A stretch of 64,000 nucleotides of DNA from Takashimella koratensis. Its lineage: Eukaryota > Basidiomycota > Tremellomycetes > Trichosporonales > Tetragoniomycetaceae. The first letter of the stretch is position 1, and every line of letters begins with the position of its first letter. The position numbers and the translations under genes are program-made. The stretch covers positions 186,001 through 250,000 of the forward strand of contig BCKT01000007.1 of assembly GCA_003116875.1 (NCBI GenBank), written 5' to 3'. Of this stretch, positions 22,505-34,372 are shown piece after piece. The notes beneath the pieces are model-generated. The model saw only the letters and a list, made by a program, of their open reading frames with translations, did not search any database and was not told where the DNA came from.

Positions 22505-25500
22505 ATGCCATTCACGATCCCCTCCCCCGAACGCCACCTTCGGCACTCGCACCACCTCCAGACCCAACCGCCTAGCAGTTTCAAGCAACCTCAAACCAGC
22601 ACGACCGGGTTCAAGAACTCTCTTCGTAAGATCCCATCAGCCCTGTTCGCGCGTGAACCAAAGGACACACTTCCCCCGTCCCAACCCAAACCACGCGTCG
22701 ACAATATCAAGTTCACCAAGACACCCTTCATCCCTCCCTCTCTCGCCCCCGACGGGAAGAAGAAGGCCAAGCCTCGTCGAGCCCTCGCCGATATCCTTCA
22801 CTGGGGCAACAATTCCAACCCTTCCGACGCGCCAAAACCCCGACCTCTGCCTCAGCCTGAGATGTCGCGCAAGCCCAACCCACCGGCGCCCATCAAGTCC
22901 GCCCACACGGGGCTATCCGGATGGGCTACCCTCAAGCCGGCGTCCGACTCGGTCGCAGAGGTCGTCCGCCGCCCGAGCTGTGGAGACGACCCCTTTGGTA
23001 GGTCGCCACGCGGCGCTAAGGTTGTCGACCATGTCATCAAGCCCGTGACCAAGCCAGCATCGGTCAAGACGATCGAAGCCGAGCGACGCAGTCTTAGCTC
23101 GGTCAAGGCGTTGTCGACGAAGACGGCGACGACGGCGGACGATGGTTCGACCAAGGGTCCAAGGTCAGTACTGTTATTCGCTTCGCCGACAGGAGCTGAC
23201 TTTTATCAGCGACTACACTCTCCCTCGTTTGCCCTCCTCCACCCCGCCTCAAAAGAGGCACGTCTCAGAGCCAATGCGACCAGCCCCCGTTCCTCTAGCC
23301 AACCTACCCACTCGCTCCGCCTCTCTCGGCCGCACCCTCGATGCCTCCAAAGGACAGATCCACCGCGCTCCATCGCCTGTCCCCGAGACCGTCAAAGTCG
23401 TGGTGCCAGTGCCACAGTCCCAAGACCTCGACAAGACGCTCAAGAGGGAGAAGACCAAATCCAAGGTTTGGGGGATCTTTTCGGGCACGCGATCGAAGAA
23501 GACCAAGTCGAAGAACGGGGATGACAGGTTCGAGATTGTCCATCCAGTGGCCTCAGGTGAGCTTGGTATTCCAATTCGTAAGACTATCGCTGACCGTGGC
23601 AGTTCGCGAGACCCGCGCCGTCGACATGCACCAAGTCGTCGAAAAGGCCGAGCAACAAGGCTCGACCCGTCCCCGCCCTCCTGCCCTCCACGTCATCCAG
23701 CCCTCTGTCGACCTGTCCAAACCTACCAACTCGGTCCGCAGCTCCATGACCCGTCCCGAGATCGATCTCAACTCGCCCTTCGTCGTCAACGACGGGTCCA
23801 CAAGCTCGGGCAGAGTCTGGGAAACCATAGTGGGCTCCACCGCTGATCGCCCGTCCCTCGAGGGTCCCAAGGATGCAGTGCCGAAGATCCTGCCCAAACG
23901 CAAGAGCCTCTCGGGGATCTTTGGGACCGGGGTCAAGAAGAGCTTGGACAAGATAAGATCGTCGCCTACTCATGTCAAGCGGGACGACAAGCGACCGCCT
24001 CCGCTTGTGCTTCGGTCGCTGGCCGAGGAGATTGAGACGGCAGACAAGGGAGGCAAGGTCTCGCCGCTCTTGTCAGCAGGGCTTGCCTGGAACCCATTCT
24101 CGGCGAAGCGACAAGGTGAATACTAGCTATGGGATTTGGAATCAGTAGCTGACGCCAACAGTCGACATTTCCACCGTCACTTCGGCAACGAGCCAGCTAT
24201 TCGACCTCATCTCAACGTTCAACCTCTCAGCGTCGTCTAGCCCAGCATCAGGTCGCTCGCCACTTGCGGCTACGTCCATGCAGTCCCTCCGAGGCGCAGC
24301 CCGAACCAGCCCCTCGCCCGTTCGCAAGGTCCGCTCGGCGATGCTCCTATCTAGCAAAGCCAACCCCACCGCCCGAGTCAGTCCGCTCAAGTACGCGCTT
24401 CACCGCGCCGCAGCCGACCTTGACGGGAGCCCACTTCGATCCAGGTCAACCGCTCAGTCGTCCCCCGTGAGCATGGTGCGCAAGGGTATGCGCAACGTCT
24501 TTGCCCCGCCGTCACCCTGCGTAGCGCGCAACGACAAGCCCGTTGAACTATTGTACAACCGAAACTCGGAGCTTCTCTCCGCTACCGAGTCTACAATCTC
24601 GACGACAATGATCACCACCCGTGTCATTCTCGATACCGACGATACCGACTTGCCCTCTGATCTCCGTCCGCACCTGCCCGAGTTCCCGACGAGCCCGACA
24701 ATCAGCCCAAGCACCAACCTCCCGAGCCGCCCTGCTCGTAATCCCAACCGGCCCGTCTCGACCCGTCGCGACCGCCGTGCTCTCGGTCCCGACGAAGACA
24801 CGCTCCTCGCTCACACTAGCGCAGGCCGAGTCAGCCACGTCCCGCCACACATCAGTATCGACTTGGGCACCCCTATCTCTCCGCGTGACTCGATGCTCAC
24901 GGGGTTCCTCTCCCCGACCTTTGGCCTCACCACGGGCTCGAGGGAAGACTCCCGCCAGTCGTTCGACTTTACCGAGGAGTACGCCAAGCTCGACACGGGC
25001 GATCAGCGCGCGAGCTTTGTCGAAGCCGTTAGAATGCACCAAGGGAAAGCAGTCGACATGCCCCCGCTTCCCCCTCTTCCATTTTTCCCAACACCAGAAG
25101 AGGAGCTGCGCTCGCCTACCGAAAAGCCAGGACCGTTCATGGGCGAGTTTGCGTTCCAGCAGCGTGTCTCCCAAGCCAAGGCGGCCAACCAGCAGGCATT
25201 CATCTCCCAGCCCCCACAGATTGCCCTACCGCCACTTCCCATGGTCCCCGCGCCACGTCGGCACAGGCGAGACGAGTCCGGTCTCAGCATCCTCTCCATG
25301 TCGAGCCTCGGTGCACCAATCGACTCGGGTATCGCAGGCGACTACACCAACTATTTTGAAAGGGAGTTCGCTACGGCCGTGCCCGATCCCATGCCGGCAA
25401 TTTCGAGGCAGACATCTTGCGATTCGTTCGGGAGCGAAGGGTCTCGTCCACACCACAGGCGCAACTCGTCCATCTGCTCTGTCGATTCTGTCGCTGGCGC

Positions 25501-27753
25501 CGAGATATCATTCGTCACGTCTGGCCCACCGATCAGTATGCACAACGCCAAGCGCAGCTCGTACATTAGCAAGCACAGGCGAGACTCGTCTGTCGACAGT
25601 GTTGTCCGTGGAAGGCCAGACTGGGCAGCACACAGGCGCAACTCGTCCTCGGTCGAGAGCGTGGCCTCACTGGCTCGGATCGGTCGCCCGGGGCTGGGGG
25701 CGAGAATGTTCCAGCTCGACGGCGGGGTACAGCTCACCTCGATCACTGGGTCTCCAGCGGACGATACTGTAGAGATGAAGCCCGAGTCGGAGGTGGAGGC
25801 GTCGCCTGCCAAATCTCTCACTCACGAGGACAGTTTCTACAACCACGAAAACAGGCACTTATCTTGGACCGACTCAAGCGTCGACAGTCAGTTCGATAGT
25901 CCAGCTACCGACTCGGTGTTTGGTGCAGACCACATCCTCCCGCCGTCTTCGTTCTTCCTTCGTGGACCAAGGCCCGTCTCCACGGTTAGCGCGGCGAGCT
26001 CGGACGCGGGTGAGGATACGTTTATCAATGTTGCAAAGTATGCGCACAAGGCGGTGGCGAGGGAACAGCACTGCATCCAGGGCCAAGGCGAGGATGTTTC
26101 GAGTGAGTCGTGTTCTCGGTATTCAGATTCAACTGACATGTGTAGCCCCTGTTCACAGCCCCGAAGTCAACGGGCGCCTCGTTGGGTCCATCCAACGCCC
26201 GCCTCGACCCGCCACTCGCCGTCGCCCCGCCCACCTCGTCATCGCTGACGAGATGCAAACTCCTGGTCTTACTTCCCCCTCTGCATCAGAGACTTCGTCT
26301 CGACTCTCCCTCGACACTCGGTTCTCTGAGACCTCATCGACCGTCATCCCCGGTGACAGGATTCGTCCCTTCGGCGGGGGTCATGCTCGTCAGAAATCGT
26401 CCGTCAACGTCAAGGTCGATAAGACGATTCGAGAGGAGCCGTCAATGGCAACGCTCAGGGCAAACCAGTCACCCATAGTGCATGTCGCGAAGAAGGTGTC
26501 CCAGTGGGATGTCCAGAGAGAGGCAGAAGAGTTGGCAACGGTGAATACGTGGAGAGACTGGAGGCGCGAAGCGGACGACGAATATCGACGCACCCAGTCG
26601 GTATGGGTTGACTCGGACGAATCGAAACAGGCCGTGGCTGGTGAGTACAGCTCCTTTAATTGCTAGAGCCGAATGAGCTGACACCGCTTCAGAGTTCAAG
26701 CTGCCAATGACACAAGACGAGATCTCCGCTTTCCTCGCCCTCTCGTCGCAGCAGTACAAGCCTCTCGACCAGCTCCCACTCGGTCGTATCGCCCACCGTC
26801 GTAAATCCTCTCTCAACACCTCCCGAGACCGCGCATCCCCCTATGGCCTTCCTTTACCTCCTCGTGACGGCCACCCGTTCCAAACCAAGAAGGGGTCCTT
26901 GATCACCAAGTTTGAGCGAACCAATTCGGCGTCTACCGCATCGTTTGGATTCTCAGACGACGAACCTACCCCTCCCTCGGCGGTATTTGCGCAGTTCGCG
27001 CGCGCACATGTCCCGCCCTCACCGACTTCGGCGAGATCGGCGCCCGAGCATACAGTGTTTCCGGACCACGCGATCCCGGGGGTCTCGACGAAGAGGATCA
27101 GTGATGATCCTCTGGCTAATCGAATGCGAGTGGCGTCGGCGGTACGAAGGAAGAACCTCGGCTGGGCGAGGCGAAGGAACTCTGACGGGCCGGCCAAGGT
27201 GGCCGCATCGGATACTGTACCCGTCATCGAGCCTACACCTGCTCCCTCTCCCACAGCCAGCTCGGACTGGCTGGCAGACGCCGTTTCTGAACTTGGAGAC
27301 CCGACTTTCCCAATCCACGAGATGATCAAAGCCCACCCGTCCCCGCTCAAACCCCAACAGTCACTCGACGTGACCCGCCCGCTACAGGTCAAGTCGCGCG
27401 CCAAGCTCCGGCCCAAGTCCAAGGTCGGCGAAGTCGAACAGGAAAGTATCCCGGGCCTCGTACAGGGGTTGGCGCGGGGAATGGGGCCCGGTCTCGCGCC
27501 GAGGTCTGGACTCAGGATCAAGTCAAAAGCCAAATCTTTGAATGGGATCTATGACGAGAACTCATCATCGCCTGTCAAGAAAGCTGTTTACCCTAGTTTC
27601 ATCGTCGCCAAGGACGCAGGGTAAGTAGCGCTCTTACCTTCTTACGTGATAAAAACTGACTCGTGTAGACCTCATAAATCCAGCCGAGCCGTGTCTAGTC
27701 GCAAGGGCGCGAAACAACCGCTTCTGGCGTCTCGACCCGTGCTTCGGGTATAG
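22505..27753 (+). CDS. Large disordered Ser/Pro-rich protein with NDR/LATS-kinase-type sites
   Basis: Seven exons (22505-23162, 23209-23556, 23603-24115, 24162-26102, 26146-26640, 26693-27620, 27669-27753) give 1655 residues. There is no globular domain I can name. The sequence is Ser/Pro/Arg-rich, with short basic repeats and several segments like KSLSGIFGTGVKKSLDK and WGIFSGTRSKK. Five sites fit HxRxx(S/T), the NDR/LATS (fungal Cbk1) kinase consensus: HRRDES, HHRRNS, HRRDSS, HRRNSS and HRRKSS. Three of them sit in a repeated motif of the form RRxSSxxSVxS between about residues 970 and 1060. A helical segment, WDVQREAEELATVNTWRDW, is the best candidate interaction motif. I infer a polarity- or cytoskeleton-linked scaffold, but this is not shown. 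The reading frame and splice phases are clear; identity is unknown. Confidence 0.8.
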
Positions 27754-28312
27754 TATACCATCTGACTCTGGAACATTGATCATCGAACATCGCAACATAT
27801 ACACGACGTTGCATATCTGACTTCTACCTTGCGGTATCTATTCTTTTCCATTGCGTCATTGCGTATCTCCGCTTATTTCTTTGTGCTATCTTGACCCAAT
27901 GTCTTTCATTTTTATCGCTTCGTTCTATCGCCTCTTCCTACCCCTTCTTCGTATTTCCTCTTTCCGTCGGCCCACTCAATGGGTAGATGCTTTCAGTTCT
28001 CAAGTTTCTCGAGTTGGTGAAAGAACTTAGTCTGCAGAGTGGATCTTGGCTACCTGGATGGTAGTGGACAATGATCGTTTGATGTACATGATTTTGCCTG
28101 GTAGTACAACTTGTGAAGTTTGTGAATACTACGAGTATATGCGATGAATCCTGCGGATGACTTCTACCTCTGACTTCTACCTCTACCTCTATGCCCTTTT
28201 CCCATCTCTGCCAACGTCTAGTCTTGTCGCATGGTATCGCACCTTCTGCTTCCCCTTCTGCCCATCCTCTCTGCGTCCTTTCGCCCATTTGCTCACACCC
28301 TTCCTCTTGAGC
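27754..28312. other. Convergent intergenic stretch
   Basis: A shared 3' flank between the large disordered-protein gene and the convergent hydrolase-like gene. It is T-rich with TTTTTATCG and TTCTTTTCC runs. A short imperfect repeat (CTTCTACCTCTGACTTCTACCTCTACC) occurs near 28161. No gene is supported. Confidence 0.4.
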
Positions 28313-29393
28313 CTACGGTACCACCTCGTACACCTCTCCCTTTCCTTTCCATCCCTCATCGGGACGATTCAACAACCCCGCCCAGAATTTGACCACACCT
28401 TCCCACTCTTTCCCTCTCGGCATCGCTTCCCCGCTCGCACCTCCATCCCCACCTTCTGCCCGAACGACTATGACTTCTCGGAACGCACGGCGGAGGAGGG
28501 ATTCGCCCGACGAGCTCGAGGTTGAGAACGATTGAGATCCGCTTGGTTTACGGGTAAAGTAGCATACCGGCGTAGCGAGTGAGAGCGGGGTCGAAGGGTG
28601 AGAGAGAAGCGGCGCGCAGATAGATACCACCGATCCAAATCGACGAGGAGGGCTTGACGAACTCGACGAGCTCGTTGCTGTCGAGTTTTGAGATCCAGCA
28701 CCAGAACTTGAACCAAGCTGGATTCCATCTTTCCCTACCGCCAGAGCTAACTCGAGCGCCATCGTCCCTCCTTGACCCCATCCAAACAAGTGGATATCCT
28801 CAATAGTCCAACCCCCACCCGCGGGAGAGCAGAGAGCAGAGAGGAGATCCCGGAGAAGAGAGACGGTAGGTGATGGATCCGGGTTGGGGAGGGGTTCGAA
28901 TAAGGGAGTAAAGGTGTTGTACCATGAGAAAGAAGGGTGGTCCATTAGTGGGACGCTGAAGGAGTCAGTTGGGGTTGAGGTCGAGGAGACGGAGATGGTG
29001 GGAAGGGACGAGGGGAGCAGGCGAAGGGAAACGGAGAGCGGTAGATGGGCAGAGAAACGGAAATGAGGATCACACTCACGCGAGAGGTGCTTGGAGAGAT
29101 AGAATCGCAGTCGAAGGGAGTTTAAAGCTCTTCCCCAGCTCAAAGAACCCAGTCTTTGAATCGCCTAGTGTATGCATCAGCAATCTTTGACATTGCTTCA
29201 CCCTATTTGATTGGCAATACCCGACTAAAGACCTACCGAGTCCATGGAAGAGAATGAGCAAGTTCCGGTCTTGCCCATCCGACGAAGGCGCATAGTCGAA
29301 TTGCCATGGGCGCAGCGCGGCCGCCGAGGGTGGGTTCCGAGGTCCAGAAGGAGTAGAAGAGCTCGAGACGAGGCGGAGGTTGAGAGTTGTCAT
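28313..29393 (-). CDS. Phospholipase/carboxylesterase-fold protein lacking the catalytic serine
   Basis: Three exons (29237-29393, 29080-29164, 28313-28955) give 294 residues. The alpha/beta-hydrolase layout of the acyl-protein thioesterase group is clear: NLLILFHGLGDSKTGFFELG, then LSLQAPLAVPL, SFSWYN and the elbow HLFGWGQGGTMALELA. In active members the elbow reads GFSQGG with serine as nucleophile. Here the codon is GGT (Gly), and I find no usual Asp-His pair near the end, where MPRGKEWEGVVKFWAGLL stands instead. I therefore infer a non-catalytic or re-purposed relative. A Ser-rich insertion (SSSSSSSPPRR) follows the elbow. I recall related fungal proteins with Gly or Ala at this place, so the loss may be ancestral rather than recent. 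Confidence 0.8.
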
Positions 29394-30179
29394 GTTTGAC
29401 AAGCCTTTATCGAGAGGTCTTGAGTTGGGCGAAAGAAGAGTTGCCCCGATTTTCTGATTCTGTTTTCTTTTTTTCGAAACCAGAATTCCTAGGCAAAAAG
29501 GTCCGGGTGTGGCCGGTTCGACAGCTGGGCCCAAAGGGACAACGTTGGCGCCATATAGAATAGGGCTTGAAGCTGTTACAAATCGGGTTCAAGTTCTGCA
29601 AGTCAGCTGTATATGCACATAACCTAGTGGCAGGACGGGGACCTTGCAATCGTCCCTTCAGGGCCCCCGTCAATCCTTGGGAGAAAAATCGTCACGCTTC
29701 CCGGGACTCCTGCAAGGACCCCCCTGCAAGGACCCCGGGTCGATACCGGGTGGGCACTGGGTCCAACAAAGGGTTGCCAGCCTCTTGCCAGGCTTGGGTC
29801 AAGACTCATGCCCAGTGAGCGTAATATGAGTAGGGCAGATTGATTCATGTATTTTTGAGCTTAAGTGCAACCCTTCCGACTGTGCGTACATAGTTGATGA
29901 CGATCCTTGGCTTCGGTCTGTGGTACAAAATCTTCCGGCGCCTCCAGTGTCTCTCGACATATCTTGTGTTTCTATCCAGGCTATAATACAGATCCGACTG
30001 CTCCTCGATAATGCATGCCTCCTGATTGTTCACCCAACAGCTCTATCAATACCGACGCAATGTTATTACAGTCATTTCGCTGTGGTCCAATTTATTGTCA
30101 TGCTGTACTTGTGCTCGTTGCTATCATTGGTGTCTCCTCTCTCGTCTACTCCTCGACATTGTTCACACTAAGTTTGTAT
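29394..30179. other. Intergenic stretch with short direct repeat
   Basis: This is the promoter side of the hydrolase-like gene and the 3' flank of the next. The words CCTGCAAGGACCCC occur twice in tandem near 29707-29736. Several T-loop-like words (GGTTCGAC, GGGTTCAAG) occur but do not fold into a tRNA. No coding gene is supported. Confidence 0.4.
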
Positions 30180-31717
30180 TCAACGCCTCTTACCACCAGT
30201 GTCGCTGAACCTCATGGACACTCGCTGGGGCTGTCGATCTTGAGCCGGCGTCGCACTTCCCAACCCCTCCGCTTCCTCCAGGGTGGCGCTCTTACGCTGC
30301 TGCTAGTCAGGCGAATGCCCCTCCTAACGTGTTCCTACATCCGGATCTATGTAACTCACCTTATTCAACGAGGGCGCATCGTCTTCGTCTTTGATCGCTC
30401 CATCGGCAGCTTTGACACCCCTTTCACCGCTTTTTCTTCCTCAAGTCAGCTAGTTCAACCTTGTCCGTAGTGTTGCAAATGTTCCTAGTGGCAGAATAAG
30501 CTTACCGGCCAAAGATTTCGAGAAGATCACGAGGACCAAAGGGTGCACCTTCCCTAGAGGCACAGCATCAGGGCCAAGAATCCCGTCCGGAAGATCGGCT
30601 TCGTCAAAGTCAGATTCGGGTGCCATCGGATCGAAACCGTAGTCCCACCAGAGGTCAAAGTCGGTAGTGGCGGTAGGTAGGTCTAGGTCTTTGAAGAGGT
30701 CGACGGGTGAACCGGATCGCTCGCCGCGATTCGCCTTAGTCTGTCCCCGGCTGTGATCGGACTCAAGGTCACTGTCACTGCCACTGTCGGATGTGGACGC
30801 GAGCTTGTCGGCGCACATGCTCATGACGTGTGCAATAACCTCATCGTCGTCCTTTGTCGTCCACTCGGTCGGACTGGGTACGCCTTAGCTGCATCCCCCG
30901 TTCGCAAAATCTTCCCACTCCGTCCACTCGCTTAGCTTAGCCCGAGCAATACTGGTGAAGTTGCCATGATAGGCGAGCTTTTGACCCCTTTCTCCTAAGT
31001 CAATGAGCTTCTTTCTGTCCCACGGGTAAGAAAGTTAGAAACTCACGTTCTTTCGAATTGAATTTGTTTTGGAGCATAGAACCAAACTGCACGTCTGAAT
31101 GTGCGCATAGAGACATGTACTGTACTTACCCAAGTGATGAGGACACATGCCTCTGCGTTGTCTTGAGAGTCCAGAGAGGGCACAGGAACAGTTCCGGCCT
31201 AGAAACATGATCAGTAGTGGCTACAGCGGCTTAAAATATAAGGACAAATCACTCACCATCAGTTTCATCATGCTGAGAACATCAAGCGATGCTTTCATAC
31301 TCGTCTTGATGGGCGGGGGACTTTCACCTGACTTGTTGGTATTGGGTTCGGTATCCGCGGTGGGTCTGCTGGAGACGATGAAGTAGTAGACTTCGAGGAG
31401 AAGATCTGGGATGTAGCAGGAAAGTCAGCAGGGGAAGCATATCACCAAAAAAAAGAGAAAAACATGAACAGTGACGCACCAACGAATCCCTGCTTCCTTC
31501 GCCCTCGGTCAACGAGCTTTCCCTCGCCCAGGAGAAGAGGCGAGCCTGGGGGCGTGGAGATTTCGAAACAACTTGAGGTACTCGATGTGAAGACCTTGCT
31601 CGATAGAGCCAGGGGGTATCATATCAAGTGGTTCCAACGAGAGGGTAAAGTCGGTAGGCGGCTCGGGTGACTTGTAGTCTCCTGAGTTTTGAGGAACTCT
31701 TCGATGTCGTCGAGCAT
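30180..31717 (-). CDS. Unrecognised 376-residue protein
   Basis: Eight exons (31480-31717, 31257-31405, 31130-31198, 31047-31086, 30919-30994, 30506-30873, 30360-30439, 30180-30290) join in frame. The N-terminal half looks folded and helical (MLDDIEEFLKTQ, VDLLLEVYYFIVSS, SLDVLSMMKLM, GSMLQNKFNS, EVIAHVMSMCADKLAS). The C-terminal half is acidic and disordered (SGSDSDLESDHS, APESDFDEADLPD), ending RVSMRFSDTGGKRR. A short open stretch in the same frame before the first ATG (LTDAQLEKI) suggests that the real start lies in an upstream exon I could not define. I do not recognise the family. It is divergently transcribed from the HEM25 gene. Confidence 0.6.
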
Positions 31718-32449
31718 GATTTTCTCGAGCTGGGCATCGGTGAGAGGCGGAGAGAAGGTTTGGGTCTAGGCATGATGGAATATGGTATGGGATGGAGCGA
31801 GAAAGATGAGGACCAAGGTGACGATGATGATGATGAGTAAATGGATGAGTCAAGTCCTTTCAGTTTCCGCCACACGCCGGCTTCCAGCCCTTGTTCACAA
31901 ATTCCGGCTTCACCGTACGTGCATGGAGAGCGTTGACGCCCACCTCAAGCATAAAACAACGCTTTGGACAGACTAGGATAGCTTTGACGCAATGTAGAGC
32001 GTGGGATTGACCGATTCTTAGGTCTGAAGTCGAGGAGACGACATCCCTTGAAGTCGGTAAATTTCAGCATGTTTTTTTTGGAAGATGACCTGTGAGGGAC
32101 TGGAATCCGAAAAATCCCAATTGGTCCATATTTTTTAAGCACTGCGATCTCCCCCCAAGTGTATTGACAAAGGGCTTTGGGGTACACCATGAAGTGCGCC
32201 AAAGCTGTCCCAGCGGCTCATGTAAATGTCGAGTGGGTCAGATCGGGTACCGACTCTGGAGTTAGGGCCACGGTAGACCGGGTTAAAATCCACATTTGCT
32301 CCGGCGGTTGGTTACGTTGACCGAAATTCGTCGATCCCGTCTCCGCAACGTCACCGATTCATCCATTCATTTATTCGCCATCCCCTCACCTATCGACTCT
32401 TCCCTCATTCCTATAGTCTCCTTCCCCTCCCCTACCCCCTTTCATCTCG
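31718..32449. promoter_or_regulatory. Divergent promoter region
   Basis: About 730 bases separate the starts of the unrecognised protein and the HEM25-like carrier. It contains a GATGATGAT run near 31824 and an A/T-rich patch near 32070-32140. It may hold an undefined first exon of the minus-strand gene. Nothing else is supported. Confidence 0.35.
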
Positions 32450-33903
32450 ATGACGACCCGCGCGGCCTCGGCGCCTCGGAGCCATGCCGATCTCAAAGCG
32501 ACACATCATCTCTCCTCGGGCGCTTTATCCGGTCTCACCTCGGCGGTGTGTCTTCAGCCCCTAGACCTGCTCAAGACCCGGCTGCAGCAGGGCCAGGTCA
32601 AGGGACAACGACGGTGAGTGGGATGCAGGGCTAGGGCCGTAAGACTGGATGCTGACTAGCGGGTAGGCGGAGATTGGGGAACGTCATTACCCAGGTATTG
32701 AAGGATGACGGCGTTGCGGGGCTATGGAGGGGTACACTCCCAACTGTCGTTCGGTAAGTCGCATCTTGTTTCCCTAAACCCACTGATCACTCCCGAATGA
32801 TCCATCCAGGAATGTCCCCGGTGTCGCGCTGTATTTCTACTCTCTCTCTTCCATCCGCGCATCCATGGCTCGGTCACCTTACTTTGCGGCCAACCGCCCA
32901 TCGTCATCAACACAATCAACGACTCCTTCCTCCTCGTCTCGATCCGCACTGGTCAAACTCTCGTCTCAGGGGAACTTGCTGGCAGGGGCAGTAGCAAGGA
33001 CGTCGGTTGGGTTTGTATTGAATCCCATCACGGTGCTCAAGACGAGATACGAGGTAAGTCTGGTCTGCCCATTGAACCAGAGGCTCGGCGTCTCGCCATT
33101 CTACCAGACACTTGGTTCACGATCGCACTGGATCTGTCGTGCTGACCCATCACAGAGCTCATCGTACACCGAGTACAAATCACTATGGGGAGCATTGGTC
33201 TCTCTCGTTCGAACATCAGGCGTCAAGGGGTTGTTCCAGGGCTTTACAGCGACGGCGATGCGGGATGCACCTTATGCAGGGCTGTACGTGGTCTTCTATG
33301 AAAAGGGGAAAGAAGTAGCTTGTGAGTTGGATCTGGGCGTGCATGCGAGGCGGAGGGGTCTCGTCCTGCTGTCTCTGTGGGTCAAATCAGGGCTGACCCG
33401 GAACTAGCGAAGATACTTAAACCAGAGTGGGGGGTCCCCAACGCCGCGCTGCATTCAGGATCAGGTGCGTCGCAGCCTCTGTTATCAATCACGTCCTAAC
33501 CCTTCCAAACAGCTGTATCCGCGTCCATCCTCGCGACCGTCCTCACCTCTCCAGCAGACTGTGTCAAGGTAAGCCCGACTCTACGTCCACCGAGTGGGTA
33601 CGTAGACATAGCTGACTTGCGTAGACTCGGATGCAGGTTGCGCCCGTTGAGAACCCTACAATCCGCCGAGCCGTCGCACACATCTACAGTGTGAGTGGAA
33701 GCGACATACCCTATGGTCGGGGTTCAGAGTCCAGAGTTCAGCTAACGTTGTCAACTCGTGATTAGGATCGAGGACTCGGTGGGTTCTTCTCAGGTTCGGG
33801 ATTGCGGATATCGAGAAAAGCAGCGAGTAGCGCGATCGCTTGGAGCGTCTACGAGGGGCTCTTGTTGTTCCTTCAAAAGCGAGAACAAGGGATGTTATTG
33901 TGA
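32450..33903 (+). CDS. HEM25: Mitochondrial glycine carrier, SLC25A38/Hem25 type
   Basis: Eight exons (32450-32613, 32667-32753, 32810-33053, 33156-33321, 33408-33464, 33513-33568, 33625-33690, 33766-33903) encode 325 residues. The three mitochondrial-carrier repeats are visible, each with a PxDxxKxR-type signature: QPLDLLKTRLQQ, NPITVLKTRYE and SPADCVKTRMQ. Around them stand GLWRGTLPTVVRNVPGVALY, GLFQGFTATAMRDAPYAGLY and GGFFSGSGLRISRKAASSAI. The Hem25/SLC25A38 group imports glycine for haem synthesis across the inner mitochondrial membrane. The assignment to this subgroup rests on LSSGALSGLTSAVCLQPLDL and RNVPGVALYFY. A Ser/Thr-rich loop after the second helix is lineage-specific. Confidence 0.88.
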
Positions 33904-34372
33904 CCAAATAGCTTGCCAATGACCGCGGTGTCAACCACGAAATCGACCGTGAACAATGGTCTTCAACACTCTCCACTGAGGCTTTAGCTTTAACTTGAGC
34001 CCATGTTGATATTGTGCATTCACAACTCTTATGGTAGGATCCTTACTCAGTACATTATAGCATCGGACCGTGACATGACGCATCGCATCCACCACTTTGC
34101 CTTGATGCATATCATTCTCATCCCAGCGGACAACATTGATCTGAAACTTACTACTGTACACACTGTTTATGCTCTCCGCCACACCCACGGAACGGATGTG
34201 ATTTCCCCATTTCCATGTTTTCCACCGGGTCTCTCGATTCAACTTCGGCTCTTCAACACCACTACCACCCTCGACCACTACCTACCCCTCCCTCCTCCCC
34301 TCAGCGAGCATACCCCCCACCGCACAGGATCCTCAGAGTATCTCAGAACTCGTGACCAGTGACCAGACCACT
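33904..34372. other. Intergenic stretch between HEM25 and PDX1
   Basis: About 470 bases with the 3' flank of HEM25 and the promoter of the pyruvate dehydrogenase gene. Short C/T-rich runs precede the PDX1 start. No gene is supported. Confidence 0.4.

Noticed and set aside
29690..29760. tRNA-like or mobile-element-like repeat in the 29.7-kb spacer
   Set aside because: Only two copies of a 14-base word occur and no fold or terminal repeats were found.
32080..32150. T-arm-like sequence resembling the 3' end of the tRNA-Trp
   Set aside because: Only about 20 bases are similar and no matching 5' half was found.
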